NCBI GenBank assembly: GCA_003150395.1
Contig: QAMI01000039.1
Coordinates: forward strand, 1-64,000
From: Candidatus Gastranaerophilales bacterium
GTDB lineage: Bacteria > Cyanobacteriota > Vampirovibrionia > Gastranaerophilales > Gastranaerophilaceae
Length of the DNA stretch: 64,000 bases
Direction: 5' to 3'
Part shown: positions 18,379 to 28,169 of the stretch, one piece after another
How the letters are laid out: each line of letters starts with the position of its first letter
How positions within the stretch are numbered: the stretch's first letter is position 1
Translations under genes and position numbers: made by a program
The notes under the pieces: generated by a model
What the model was told of the DNA's origin: nothing
Seen by the model: the letters and a program-made list of their open reading frames with translations, nothing else
Databases searched by the model: none

Positions 18379-19116
18379 ATGTCAAATCCTGTTTTAAATG
18401 ATAGATTTTTGGAAAATGAAAGGGTGCTTGATGGGGCAACAATGACCATTAGCGGCGCTATTAATAAGACTTTAATTCTGCTTTTATGTCTTTTAGCTTC
18501 AGCTGTTTATACTTTTTCGGTTGTTGCTTCCGGATTTGTTGATAAAGCTCAGATGCTGACTATTGGGGGCGCTGTTGTTGGTTTTATTCTCGCAATGGTA
18601 ATTATTTTCAGCAGAAAAGTTGAGTGGTTTAAATTTTTAACACCAGCTTATGCTATTGCAGAAGGATTTTTTGTTGGCGGCATTTCGGCATTTTTTGAAG
18701 CTTCTTGGAGCGGAATTGTTGCTCAGGCTGTCATGGGTACTTTGGTTACAATTTTTATGATGTTAGGGTTATATAAAGCAGGTATTATAAGGGCGACTGA
18801 AAAATTTCGCTCTGTTGTAATTCTTGCAACAGCGTCGATTGCTGTAATTTACTTAATTCAATTTATCGCATCATTTTTTGGCCGTTCAATTCCTGAAATT
18901 TTTACTGCAAGCGGAATCGGTATAGGGTTTAGCATTCTCGTTGTTGGCGTTGCGGCGCTAAACCTGATTATAGATTTTGATTTTATTGAACGCGGTGCAA
19001 TGTCTATGTTTGAAAGAGAGTATGAATGGTATGGAGCTTTCGGGCTTATGGTCACAATTGTTTGGCTGTATATTGAAATGCTTCGTTTGATTGCTAAGCT
19101 TAATTCAAGAAATTAA
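18379..19116 (+). CDS. Bax inhibitor-1 / YccA family membrane protein
   Basis: A 245-residue protein with seven hydrophobic helices, and the family (PF01027-like; BI-1/YccA) segments AYAIAEGFFVGGISAFFE, GIIRATEKFRSVV, ALNLIIDFDFIERGA and EYEWYGAFGLMVTIVWLYIEMLRL. Bacterial homologues modulate FtsH or act as pH-sensitive calcium leaks. Which applies here is unknown. ATG 18379 has the good ribosome site GGAGG. It is followed by a strong bidirectional terminator. Confidence 0.9.
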   Translation: MSNPVLNDRFLENERVLDGATMTISGAINKTLILLLCLLASAVYTFSVVASGFVDKAQMLTIGGAVVGFILAMVIIFSRKVEWFKFLTPAYAIAEGFFVGGISAFFEASWSGIVAQAVMGTLVTIFMMLGLYKAGIIRATEKFRSVVILATASIAVIYLIQFIASFFGRSIPEIFTASGIGIGFSILVVGVAALNLIIDFDFIERGAMSMFEREYEWYGAFGLMVTIVWLYIEMLRLIAKLNSRN

Positions 19117-19130
19117 AATATTTTAAGAAA

Positions 19131-19175
19131 TAAAGTAACGGCGCCGATACAAAATGTTTCGGCGCCGTTACTTTA
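19131..19175. terminator. Bidirectional terminator between convergent genes
   Basis: A very stable hairpin (TAAAGTAACGGCGCCGA with its complement, 10-nt loop) lies between the BI-1 gene and the convergent mtaB stop. Its right arm overlaps the last codons of mtaB. Confidence 0.8.
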
Positions 19176-20466
19176 CTAATTCTCCAAAAATTTTTCCGTT
19201 TTCATATTTTTTTATTCTGACTTTTGCTAATGTGTTAAAAAGTTTTTCATCTTTTGAATCTGTTATAACGTTAAGATAATTTCTTGTCATGCCTTTTAAA
19301 AGCCCTGTTTTTTTATCAGGTCTTTTTTCAATTAAAATTTCATGCTCGCAATTTATATTATTTTTTATAAATTCTTCCAGTTTTTTTGCTGAAATTTTTT
19401 TAACGATTTCAGCGCGCATTTCTTTTGTCTTTTCATCAACTTGTTTGGGAGATTTTGCCCCGACGGTTCCTGCTCTGAGCGAGTATGGAAAGGTGTGAAT
19501 CTGGGTTAATCCCGACTTCTCAAGATTTTGCCGCGTAATATCAAAATCCTCATCGGTTTCTCCTGCAAAACCTGTGATAATATCGCTTCCAAGAAAAGGC
19601 TTATCAAAAATTTCATTGATTTTTTCAATTTGCTCAAGATAATCCTCAACCTTGTAAAATCTGTTCATTGAACGAAGAGTTTTATTGCATGCCGATTGCA
19701 ATGAAAGATGAAAATGCGGGCAGAATTTTTCAGATTTTTGTAAAAACTCCAGCATTTTCTCAGTTATTTCAAGCGGATTGAGTGAACCAAGCCGAATACG
19801 TTCAATTGACGTTTTTTCTTCAACTTCTTTTAAAAGGTCAAGAAGTTCTTTCCCGTTTTCTTTACCCCACTGGCCTATGTGAATTCCAGTGAAAACAACT
19901 TCTTTAAAACCATGTTTTGAAAAATTATTTATTTGTTCAAGCACAAAATTTGTATTTGCGCTTCTGCTTTTACCCCGTGCAAAAGGAATAATACAGTAAG
20001 AACATCTGTTGTCGCAGCCGTCTTGAATTTTTAGGCTTGCCCTGGTTTTAGCGGTATCTGTTAGAACAATTTTACTAAATTCCGAAAGGTGCATAATATC
20101 ACAACAGGCAATTCTTCCATTTTTTGCTAAAATGTCAGTCAAAATTTCTGTCATTTTCAGTTTTTCATCATTGCCGACAACGTAATCAATGAACTCATTT
20201 TCCAAAAGCTTTTCTTTTTCAACCTGGGCAATGCAGCCCGTCAAAACCGTTAGAATAGATGGATTTTTATGTTTTGCATTGCGAATAAGATAAAATGCTT
20301 CATTGTCACTTTTATGCGTAACAGTGCAGGAATTTAATATATAAAGTTCGGCCTCTGAAAGGTCTTTAACTTCTACAAATCCGTTTTTTAATAAATTTTC
20401 TTTAATAATTGAGCTTTCAAATTGGTTTGATTTGCAGCCCATTGTGTGAATATAAAACTTTTTCAT
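19168..20466 (-). CDS. mtaB: tRNA t6A37 methylthiotransferase MtaB
   Basis: A 432-residue radical-SAM methylthiotransferase that converts t6A to ms2t6A at position 37 of tRNAs. The N-terminal UPF0004 domain has MGCKSNQFES, NSCTVT and TGCIAQ, supplying the three Cys of the auxiliary cluster. The SAM cluster motif is DGCDNRCSYCIIPFARG near residue 150. The order and the MGCKSNQ start favour MtaB over MiaB or RimO. The C-terminal TRAM region is short but present. Stand-alone gene. Confidence 0.9.
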   Translation of the reverse strand: MKKFYIHTMGCKSNQFESSIIKENLLKNGFVEVKDLSEAELYILNSCTVTHKSDNEAFYLIRNAKHKNPSILTVLTGCIAQVEKEKLLENEFIDYVVGNDEKLKMTEILTDILAKNGRIACCDIMHLSEFSKIVLTDTAKTRASLKIQDGCDNRCSYCIIPFARGKSRSANTNFVLEQINNFSKHGFKEVVFTGIHIGQWGKENGKELLDLLKEVEEKTSIERIRLGSLNPLEITEKMLEFLQKSEKFCPHFHLSLQSACNKTLRSMNRFYKVEDYLEQIEKINEIFDKPFLGSDIITGFAGETDEDFDITRQNLEKSGLTQIHTFPYSLRAGTVGAKSPKQVDEKTKEMRAEIVKKISAKKLEEFIKNNINCEHEILIEKRPDKKTGLLKGMTRNYLNVITDSKDEKLFNTLAKVRIKKYENGKIFGELVK

Positions 20467-20593
20467 TATTTCATCTTATTTTAAAACATTTATTATGTAA
20501 ATATTAATTAACAAATGTTACGTTTATAGCAAAATATCTTACATTTTGTTTTTAAACTTGTATAATGATTTTGTAAAGTGGAAAGGTGTGCGT

Positions 20594-21556
20594 ATGAACA
20601 TTAAATCTGTTGATAATCAGAATTTCCAATCCCGAAATGATAAAAGTCTTGCAACTTATAACCCCAGGCGTGACAGAAGGCATAATATTGATTCTATTAT
20701 TGCATTAGACGACAATTCAGTTAGGAAATTAGCCTATTTAAAAACTATTGACAGAGTTGAAGATGATAAACACCGTAAAATTACAAAAGGACTTTTTGCT
20801 TCAATTCCGTTTGTTGCAGGTTTGGCAACAGCAATTTTGCAGCCTGCTCAAAGCAAATTTTTGTCTAAAAATCTAAGCGGAGTTTCTGCTCGTCTTCTAA
20901 ACGGAGCTAAGTCTTCTGCAATATGGGGTGCCTTGCTTGGCACAGGTTTTGGAATTTATGCTGTTAAAGACAAACTTGAAGAAAAATTCTCCTCTTTTGA
21001 TAAATTCTCTTATCAAAATCCATTTTTGACATTTGCCGGATGTGTTGGTGCTTTTAGCGGAGCGTTAGCTTTGGGTGGAAAATATATTCCACAATTATCT
21101 AAAAATATTGCAAAACATATTAATCCTGCCTCAATTACAAAATTTGAAAATGGTGTATTAAAATCTGCAAAGAAATTCAATGATCTAAGTTTTGTTAAAA
21201 CAATTCAAAAACAAGCACATAATTTAAAAACAAGTAAACTTTTAGCGCCGTTTGCAGATGTGGTTAAATCTGCATTAGACTGGGCGCCTTCAATTCTATT
21301 GGCCGGAGCGGGACTGCATGCTTTTAATCATTCGCAGGTTCGAAATGATGAATTAATAAAAAATTACAGCGAAATGAAGGATTATCAGATGAAGCTTGCA
21401 AGGGCAAGAATCAGAGAATTATCTCTTCAGAATGACTTCTTGCTGCAGGATGCACAAAACCGCGAAGATTTAAAACTTCTAAAAACTCCGATGGCTGATC
21501 TTCCGCAAGAAGTTATTGAAAAAGTTGAAACAGTCAAAGAAAATCAGGCAGTTTAA
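20594..21556 (+). CDS. Hypothetical protein with several hydrophobic helices
   Basis: A 320-residue protein with no family I recognise. The N-terminus is polar with an NFQSRNDKS motif. The middle has four Gly/Ala-rich hydrophobic stretches (SIPFVAGLATAILQPAQ, SAIWGALLGTGFGIYAV, FLTFAGCVGAFSGALALGG and APSILLAGAGLHAF) separated by basic linkers. The C-terminus is a charged coiled-coil-like helix. I chose ATG 20594 because AAAGGTGTG lies just upstream. It could be a membrane-active or membrane-inserted protein. Confidence 0.6.
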   Translation: MNIKSVDNQNFQSRNDKSLATYNPRRDRRHNIDSIIALDDNSVRKLAYLKTIDRVEDDKHRKITKGLFASIPFVAGLATAILQPAQSKFLSKNLSGVSARLLNGAKSSAIWGALLGTGFGIYAVKDKLEEKFSSFDKFSYQNPFLTFAGCVGAFSGALALGGKYIPQLSKNIAKHINPASITKFENGVLKSAKKFNDLSFVKTIQKQAHNLKTSKLLAPFADVVKSALDWAPSILLAGAGLHAFNHSQVRNDELIKNYSEMKDYQMKLARARIRELSLQNDFLLQDAQNREDLKLLKTPMADLPQEVIEKVETVKENQAV

Positions 21557-21596
21557 GATTAATTTAATCTTGTATAATTTTTAAAGGTTTTGATTT

Positions 21597-21648
21597 GTCA
21601 AAGACTTACCATCACAGAGCTAATTGCGAGTGATCGTAAGTCTTTGAC
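21597..21648. repeat. Long near-perfect inverted repeat (hairpin)
   Basis: GTCAAAGACTTAC (21597-21609) pairs perfectly with 21636-21648. After a C-C mismatch a further ATCAC/GTGAT stem continues, with a 14-nt loop. No T run follows, so it is not a standard terminator. The rest of 21649-21800 shows no gene. Confidence 0.7.
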
Positions 21649-21802
21649 TATTTCTAGCTGTTTATCAATTTCTTGAAATTATTTATTATTAACGGAAACT
21701 TGCAATTAATAAATAAGCTTGCATTTTGGATAATAAAAGTTTAATAGCACTCTATCTAATGGCTATAAATTTATAGTATTTTAAAGCTATAAACACCAAT
21801 TA

Positions 21803-21833
21803 AAAAAGGCGGAATTTTAAATTCCGCCTTTTT
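21803..21833. terminator. Terminator downstream of nifJ
   Basis: A palindromic hairpin (AAAAAGGCGGAAT, loop TTTAA, ATTCCGCCTTTTT) has A/T runs on both sides. It serves the minus-strand nifJ transcript, and possibly the plus-strand neighbour. Confidence 0.85.
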
Positions 21834-21859
21834 AATGACCTTTGAAGCAATAAATCTTA

Positions 21860-24800
21860 CTACTTCATCAACTCCCCAACAGCTTTGTAAACTGCCATAC
21901 GTTTCGCAGCATCTTCTTCTGCTTGAGCGTATAAGCTTTCAGCTGCTTCAGGGTTTGTTTTAAGCAATGACTTGTAACGGCCTTCGCTTCTGATGAAGTC
22001 TTGGTAGCTTCCTTTCGGATCTTTTGCATCCCAGCTGAACGGTGCTTCCGGGTTGGCCGGATTGTATCTGTAAAGCGGGAAGTAACCTGCTTCAACAGCA
22101 CGTTTTTGTTCTGTCTGGGTTTTGCTCATGTCGATACCGTGTGCAATACAAGGTGCATAAGCAAATATGATTGAAGGTCCTTTGTAGGCTTCAGCTTCTT
22201 TGAATGCTTTTAGAGTTTGTGCTCTGTCAGCACCCAATGCAACTGATGCTACATATACATAACCATAAGACATGCTCATCAAGCCCATGTTTTTCTTGTA
22301 AGTTCTCTTACCGCCAGTAGCGAATTTAGCAACTGCACCGGTCGGAGTTGATTTAGATGCCTGACCGCCGGTATTTGAGTAAACTTCGGTATCAAGAACA
22401 AGGATGTTAACATCTTTATCCTGAGCCAAAACATGGTCAATACCGCCGTAGCCGATATCGTTTGCCCATCCGTCGCCGCCGATAATCCAAACTGATTTAT
22501 CTGTAAAGTAATCTTGAAGTTCTCTTACTTTTGCTAAGTCCGGGCAATCAACGTCTGCATATTTTGCAAGAACTTTCTTTGCATTTTCCTGAGCAGCAAC
22601 TGCTTCTTCTGTTTTTGAATTTTCCCAGTGAGCAAGAGCACCTTCAAGAGCTTCTTTCAAATCAGCAGGAGTTTTTTCGTTAGCTAAAACTCTTTCAGTA
22701 TAAGATTTCAAAGTTGTTCTGTTAGAATCAACCGCGAGTCTCATACCAAAACCGAATTCAGCGTTGTCTTCAAATAATGAGTTAGCCCAAGCCGGACCTC
22801 TTCCGTCTTTGTTTGTAGTGTATGGAATTGTCGGGAAGGTTCCGGAGTAAATTGAAGAGCAGCCTGTTGCGTTTGCTACTATAACGTTTTCACCGAACAA
22901 TTGAGAAACCAATTTAACATAAGGTGTTTCACCGCAGCCTGCACAAGCGCCTGAGAATTCAAATAACGGTTTTCTGAGCATTGCGCCTTTAATTGTGTTG
23001 GTGTTGTTTTTACCCATAACATTGTCAGGCAGTGCGTCAAAGAATTCTTCGTTAACCATTTCGCAAGCTTCTTCTTCTTTTTCGATTGAAGACCAGGTTA
23101 AAGCGGCTTTTTCAGGATTTTTGTTCATCGGGCACTGGTCTACGCAAACTCCGCAGCCTGTACAATCTTTGCAGTAAACCTGAACTTTGAATTTTTCTCC
23201 ATGGTCGTTCGGTTTTGCATCAATTGTGTTGAAAGATGCAGGAGCATTTTTCAAATCATCAGCTTCAATCAATTTTGTTCTGATTGCAGCATGAGGACAA
23301 GCTGAGGCACAAATTCCGCACTGAATACAGTTTTCAGGATTCCAGTGAGGAACTCGGGGAGCAATACCGCGTTTTTCAAGGCAGGCAGTTCCTGTCGGAA
23401 TAACGCCGTCAACGCTCATTGCTGAAACCGGAATGTCATCGCCTTTTTGTTTCATTGAAGGTTCAATGATTTTTTTCGCAAATTCAGATGCGTCATCCGG
23501 GATTAATTTCGCATCTTCTGCTGCGCAAACTCCTTCTAAGGAAGCTGGAATAACAACTTCTTCAGTAGCGTTAACTGCAGCATCAATTAATGCAAGGTTC
23601 ATGTTAACAACATCATCGCCTTTTTTCTTGAAGGTTTTCTTGGTCATTTCTCTCATACCTTCAAGAGCTTGTTCAAACGGAATAATGCCTGAAACTTTGA
23701 AGTAAGCAACCATCATAACAGTGTTTGCACCTTTGCCGCGTAAGCCTGGCTGCTGTTCAATAAGAGCTTCGGCGTTAACATTATAGAATTTGATTTTCTT
23801 GTCAATAATAGTTTTCTGCATATCTCTTGTTAAGTGAGAGAAAGCTTCTTCTTTTGACCATGGGCTGTTAAGAAGGAATGTTCCGCCTTCTTTGATACCT
23901 TTAAGCATATCGTATCTGCCGATGTATGCATGAGCAGAGCAAGATACGAAATCAGGTGCTGTTATAAGGTATGTAGATTTAATCGGTTTGTCGCCGAATC
24001 TCAAGTGAGAAACAGTTACACCGAAAGACTTTTTAGAGTCATAAGCAAAGTATGCCTGAGCATCTTTGTTAGTATATTGACCGATAATTTTGATTGAGTT
24101 TTTGTTAGCACCTACAGTACCGTCTGAGCCCAAGCCCCAGAACATACAATTTGTAGTTCCTTCCGGTTCAGTAACGATATGTTCTTCAACTTTCAAAGAT
24201 TTGTGAGTTACATCGTCTTCAATACCAACAGTGAAGCCATGGAAACCGTTGGTTTCAGCATGTTTGTAAACTGCGTATACCATTGACGGTGTAAATTCTT
24301 TTGATGCCAAACCATAACGTCCGCCAATAATTCTAATGTCTTTGCCTTCAAGTGCTGCAACAACATCCAAGTAAAGCGGTTCGCCGATAGAGCCTGGTTC
24401 TTTTGTTCTGTCGAGAACTGTAATACGTTTAACTGAAGCAGGAATAGCGGCTTTAAATCTTTCAACGTCAAATGGTCTGTATAATCTTACTTTAACTAAA
24501 CCGTATTTAGTACCGCGTTTAGCATTCAGGTATTCGATAGTTTCTTCAATAGTTTCACAGCCTGAGCCCATTGCTACGATGATATCGGTTGCATCAGGAG
24601 CACCGACATAATCAAACGGATGATATTGTCTTCCGGTAACTTTTGCAACTTTATCCATATATTCTTGAACAATATCGGGAACAGCATCATAGTATTTATT
24701 AACTGTTTCACGGCCCTGGAAGTAAACATCGGTATTTTGAGCACCAACTTTGCAAACAGGAGCTTCCGGTCTTAAGGCTCTTTGTCTGAATTCTTCAATA

Positions 24801-25396
24801 TATTTAGGTTCAACAAGTTTTGCAATATCTTCATAAGAAATTTCTTCGATTTTGTGAACTTCGTGAGATGTTCTGAAACCGTCGAAGAACTGCAAGAACG
24901 GAACTTTTGATTTGTATGTTGCAAGGTGAGCAACTAAAGCTAAATCCATTTCTTCCTGAACTGAATTTGCTGCTAACATTGCATAACCTGTGTTACGGCA
25001 GCCCATAACGTCTGAGTGGTCGCCGAAAATTGCCAATGATTGTGCTGCTATTGCACGTGCTGCAACGTGAATTACGTGCGGAAGCATTTCACCAGCCATT
25101 TTGTGCATTACAGGGATCATCAACAGCAAACCTTGTGAAGCGGTATAGGTTGATGTTAAAGAACCTGCAGCCAGAGAGCCATGAACAGCGCCTGCTGCAC
25201 CGGCTTCAGATTGCATTTCTGCGACACGAACTTCTTCGCCCCAGATGTTTTTTTTGTGTTGAGATGCCCATTCATCAATCCATTCTCCCATTGTAGAAGA
25301 AGGTGTGATAGGGTAAATTGCGGAAACTTCGCTCATTGCATAAGCAACATGCGCTGCGGCGTAATTGCCGTCAACTGTTATCGTTTTTCCTGGCAT
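21860..25396 (-). CDS. nifJ: Pyruvate:ferredoxin (flavodoxin) oxidoreductase
   Basis: A 1178-residue single-chain PFOR that makes acetyl-CoA, CO2 and reduced ferredoxin from pyruvate in anaerobes. Domain I begins TVDGNYAAAHVAYAMSEV…YPITPSS. Two [4Fe-4S] sites lie near residues 695 (CIQCGICASACPHA) and 745 (CTGCGVCVDQCPMN). The TPP domain has CAGCGETPYVKL near 815, then GGDGWANDIGYGG and VLDTEVYSNTGGQASKSTPTGA. Length and order are those of full NifJ. GGAGG lies before ATG 25396, and a strong terminator follows. It indicates a fermentative, oxygen-sensitive metabolism. Confidence 0.97.
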   Translation of the reverse strand: MPGKTITVDGNYAAAHVAYAMSEVSAIYPITPSSTMGEWIDEWASQHKKNIWGEEVRVAEMQSEAGAAGAVHGSLAAGSLTSTYTASQGLLLMIPVMHKMAGEMLPHVIHVAARAIAAQSLAIFGDHSDVMGCRNTGYAMLAANSVQEEMDLALVAHLATYKSKVPFLQFFDGFRTSHEVHKIEEISYEDIAKLVEPKYIEEFRQRALRPEAPVCKVGAQNTDVYFQGRETVNKYYDAVPDIVQEYMDKVAKVTGRQYHPFDYVGAPDATDIIVAMGSGCETIEETIEYLNAKRGTKYGLVKVRLYRPFDVERFKAAIPASVKRITVLDRTKEPGSIGEPLYLDVVAALEGKDIRIIGGRYGLASKEFTPSMVYAVYKHAETNGFHGFTVGIEDDVTHKSLKVEEHIVTEPEGTTNCMFWGLGSDGTVGANKNSIKIIGQYTNKDAQAYFAYDSKKSFGVTVSHLRFGDKPIKSTYLITAPDFVSCSAHAYIGRYDMLKGIKEGGTFLLNSPWSKEEAFSHLTRDMQKTIIDKKIKFYNVNAEALIEQQPGLRGKGANTVMMVAYFKVSGIIPFEQALEGMREMTKKTFKKKGDDVVNMNLALIDAAVNATEEVVIPASLEGVCAAEDAKLIPDDASEFAKKIIEPSMKQKGDDIPVSAMSVDGVIPTGTACLEKRGIAPRVPHWNPENCIQCGICASACPHAAIRTKLIEADDLKNAPASFNTIDAKPNDHGEKFKVQVYCKDCTGCGVCVDQCPMNKNPEKAALTWSSIEKEEEACEMVNEEFFDALPDNVMGKNNTNTIKGAMLRKPLFEFSGACAGCGETPYVKLVSQLFGENVIVANATGCSSIYSGTFPTIPYTTNKDGRGPAWANSLFEDNAEFGFGMRLAVDSNRTTLKSYTERVLANEKTPADLKEALEGALAHWENSKTEEAVAAQENAKKVLAKYADVDCPDLAKVRELQDYFTDKSVWIIGGDGWANDIGYGGIDHVLAQDKDVNILVLDTEVYSNTGGQASKSTPTGAVAKFATGGKRTYKKNMGLMSMSYGYVYVASVALGADRAQTLKAFKEAEAYKGPSIIFAYAPCIAHGIDMSKTQTEQKRAVEAGYFPLYRYNPANPEAPFSWDAKDPKGSYQDFIRSEGRYKSLLKTNPEAAESLYAQAEEDAAKRMAVYKAVGELMK

Positions 25397-25601
25397 AATT
25401 AACTAACCTCCTTATTTTGATTTACTATTCTAATAATTAAAATTAATTATACGCTCTTATAAAAATAATAATACAAACATGACTTTTTAACAAAAAAAAC
25501 TTATTTGTAAAAATTTGTAAATAAATAGAAATATAAATTCAAAACAAGTTAAAATTTTAAATTCAGGACTTTTAGAAAAAGTGAAACTGGAAGGAGAAAT
25601 C

Positions 25602-26804
25602 ATGAATTTATCAATTACCCCAAAATTTCAAACATTTCAAAGAGCAAAGCAGACAAACCAATCTAATCAAACTAACAGTACTGTTAGTTTACCAAAGTAT
25701 TCACATACTTTGGTAAAAGATACTGTCTCCTTTGGAAATACCCCAAGACAATTAGTTACGGTCGCTGAGCATCTTCAGGCTCAGATAGCTGCCGATTCCG
25801 GAAGGCTTTCCCGTATTGCAACAACTTATTTGGATGTTTTGGAATCCGTTGCTAGCGGGTTAAAAGAAAAAGGCTTTTTATTTGACAGAGCATACTGTGA
25901 ACTCCATCCGGTAAAGTCACCTGAATCTTATACAAGTAAAGTTGTTCGCTCCGGACATTTCAAAGTTCCTGATACTATTAGAGCAACTTTATATTGTAAT
26001 AATGCTTATGATTTGTCTGTGTTAAATGACGGACTTCTTCCTGAAATGCAAAAACGTGGTTATATACTTTCAACCACGGAAAGAAGCATAAAAGATTTGG
26101 TAAAAAGAGGCTATGTGCCTAACGCTGTTGAAGAGGCTGATTTAAGCAAAGAAATAACTGTTCCGGATTTGGATATAAGATTGGAAAATGTTTCAGAACA
26201 GGTTACCAAACTTGATCCTCATTTGAGATACAGCATTAGCAAGCCGCAGAAATCAGGATATGAAGATATTCAAATGCGCTTCATCAGAGATTTTGACAAG
26301 AAGAAAAATCCTATACAACATGAATTAATTATACTATTTGGCCCGAATTATTCAAAAGCAAAACATGATGAATCTAAATATGTATATAATGCATTGAGAA
26401 AGTTTGATGAACTTTCAATGAAGTTTACGGATGATACAATTGGGTCGCACTCTCATAAAGCTAATCGATATATTGAACTTATAACTCAAATGTTCAGAGG
26501 CAAAATTTCTGAAAAGTTATTTTTAAATGCTAAGAATAAAGATTTATATGATATTTCAGATGAAATTCCTATTCATTTTTCAGAAACTGATATAAATATG
26601 TTTAATAATTATTTTTCTGGGCTTCATGACCGTATGAGTTCTGTTTATGCTGAAGCTAAGAAAGCTGCAAGCAGTAGTGACAGTGCTAAAAAACAGCTTT
26701 CAAAAGACTTAAGGCATGACAGAAATTGCCTGAATGAAATTAAAGATATTTTGAGTAATACAATTGAGCATTTCAATTATCAGTCTGATTTAAAAAAGAC
26801 TTAA
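25602..26804 (+). CDS. Signal-less protein with possible RelA/SpoT-like nucleotidyltransferase fold
   Basis: A 400-residue protein; ATG 25602 follows AAGGAG (a longer GTG start at 25581 is less likely). Residues 1-60 are polar and Asn/Thr/Gln-rich, with VSFGNTPRQ near 45. A central region reads in the order expected of RelA/SpoT synthetase domains. It has VKSPESYTSKVVRSG (about 103), then VPDTIRATLYCNNAYDL, then SGYEDIQMRF (about 218, compare GYRSxH) and HELIILFGPNY (about 239, compare EIQIRT), ending with KHDESKYVY. Key positions diverge (Arg to Glu and His to Gln after GY). This is pattern recognition, not a proven match; an inactive or altered enzyme is possible. Confidence 0.45.
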   Translation: MNLSITPKFQTFQRAKQTNQSNQTNSTVSLPKYSHTLVKDTVSFGNTPRQLVTVAEHLQAQIAADSGRLSRIATTYLDVLESVASGLKEKGFLFDRAYCELHPVKSPESYTSKVVRSGHFKVPDTIRATLYCNNAYDLSVLNDGLLPEMQKRGYILSTTERSIKDLVKRGYVPNAVEEADLSKEITVPDLDIRLENVSEQVTKLDPHLRYSISKPQKSGYEDIQMRFIRDFDKKKNPIQHELIILFGPNYSKAKHDESKYVYNALRKFDELSMKFTDDTIGSHSHKANRYIELITQMFRGKISEKLFLNAKNKDLYDISDEIPIHFSETDINMFNNYFSGLHDRMSSVYAEAKKAASSSDSAKKQLSKDLRHDRNCLNEIKDILSNTIEHFNYQSDLKKT

Positions 26805-28150
26805 GTTTTAATTATCGCAACATTTTCAACATGATAAGTGTGGCAAAACATATCAAAAGGCTGTATGCTTTCAACGCGGCAGCCTTTTTCAATTAGAAAT
26901 TTTAAATCCCTTGCTAAAGTTGCAGGATTACAGCTTACATATATGATATGACCTTTTGTGAGTCGTAAGAGTTCAGCCAAAGCTTCTTTTGTGCAGCCTT
27001 TGCGCGGCGGGTCAACAATTGAAATATCAAATACGCACTTTTCATTTTTGAAAAAATCTGCAGCGTCTGAATTGTAAATCTCAACGTTAAAGATTTTGTT
27101 TATTTTAAGACTTTTCTTGGCGCGTTCTGTTGATTCTGAATTTTCTTCAACTGTAACAACTTTTTGTGCCACATCAGAAACGCAGATTCCAAAAGTTGAA
27201 ATTCCTGCGTAAGCATCTAAAATAATCGGGTTTTCATAATTGTTTTGGATAAAATCTTTTACATATTTGAAAATGTTTTCTGCACTTTTGGGATTTACCT
27301 GAAAAAATGTGTTTGCTCCAATAGTAAAAGTTTTGCCTAAAAGTTTTTCCTCAATAAAATCTGCACCTGCAATGCATTCTGATTTTTTGCCAAGAATTAC
27401 GTTTGTCTTTTGTGAATTAAAATTTACGCACACGCCTGCAATCTCTTCAAATTCATTAAAAATAGCTGTTGCAAAGTCCTTTAAGCGACCAAAAGTTTTT
27501 GTGGCATTCACAACAAGTGTCACGAGCAGTTTCCCGTTTTCCGCAGATGCGCGTATTACAACATGGCGAAGATCGCCTGAATGTTTTTTTTCATTAAAGC
27601 CGGAAATGTCAAAATCAAGTGCATGTTCTCTTATAAAATCAACGATTTTGTCGCAAATTTCGGGTTGAATAGGACAATGTTTTATATTAACAATTTCATG
27701 AGTTTGCGGCTTGTAATATCCTGCTAAAATTCTTTTTGAAACCTTTGTCTGTGAAATTGGATATTGAATTTTGTGCCTGTAATTTTTGATTTCAGGGCTT
27801 GCGATTGTTTTTGGAATTTTTATATCTATGTTGGCTATTGAGCGCATAGCATCTTCGACAATTTGTCTTTTCAATTCCAATTGATAATCATAATCTATAA
27901 ATTGAAGCTGGCATGCTCCGCAAACTTTTTGCATTGCGCAGAATGGTTCAATTCTGTGATTTGAAGGCGTTAGAACCCCAATTGTTTTTGCATTCGCAAA
28001 ATTTTTGTTAGCTTTTGTAATTTTTGCTGTAACAATGTCTCCAGGGCAGGCGCCTTCGACAAATACAACATATCCGTCAACTTTTGCAATTCCGTATCCA
28101 AGATTTGAGAATTTTTCAATATTGAGATTAAGGATATCATTTTCGTGCAT
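26801..28150 (-). CDS. rlmD: 23S rRNA (uracil-5-)-methyltransferase, RlmD/RumA family
   Basis: A 449-residue SAM-dependent m5U methyltransferase. It has an N-terminal TRAM-like domain, the cluster motif CAMQKVCGACQLQF near residue 65, the SAM-binding ILDAYAGISTFGI, the motif DPPRKGC and the catalytic Cys in YVSCNPATLARDL. Whether it modifies U1939, U747 or both (RlmD, RlmC or RlmCD) cannot be decided by eye. It overlaps the 3' end of the convergent gene by 4 nt. Confidence 0.9.
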   Translation of the reverse strand: MHENDILNLNIEKFSNLGYGIAKVDGYVVFVEGACPGDIVTAKITKANKNFANAKTIGVLTPSNHRIEPFCAMQKVCGACQLQFIDYDYQLELKRQIVEDAMRSIANIDIKIPKTIASPEIKNYRHKIQYPISQTKVSKRILAGYYKPQTHEIVNIKHCPIQPEICDKIVDFIREHALDFDISGFNEKKHSGDLRHVVIRASAENGKLLVTLVVNATKTFGRLKDFATAIFNEFEEIAGVCVNFNSQKTNVILGKKSECIAGADFIEEKLLGKTFTIGANTFFQVNPKSAENIFKYVKDFIQNNYENPIILDAYAGISTFGICVSDVAQKVVTVEENSESTERAKKSLKINKIFNVEIYNSDAADFFKNEKCVFDISIVDPPRKGCTKEALAELLRLTKGHIIYVSCNPATLARDLKFLIEKGCRVESIQPFDMFCHTYHVENVAIIKT

Positions 28151-28169
28151 AATTTGATTTTAGCACAAA

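Noticed and set aside
22995..25402. Several plus-strand frames opposite nifJ
   Set aside because: They are antisense shadows of a well-conserved gene.
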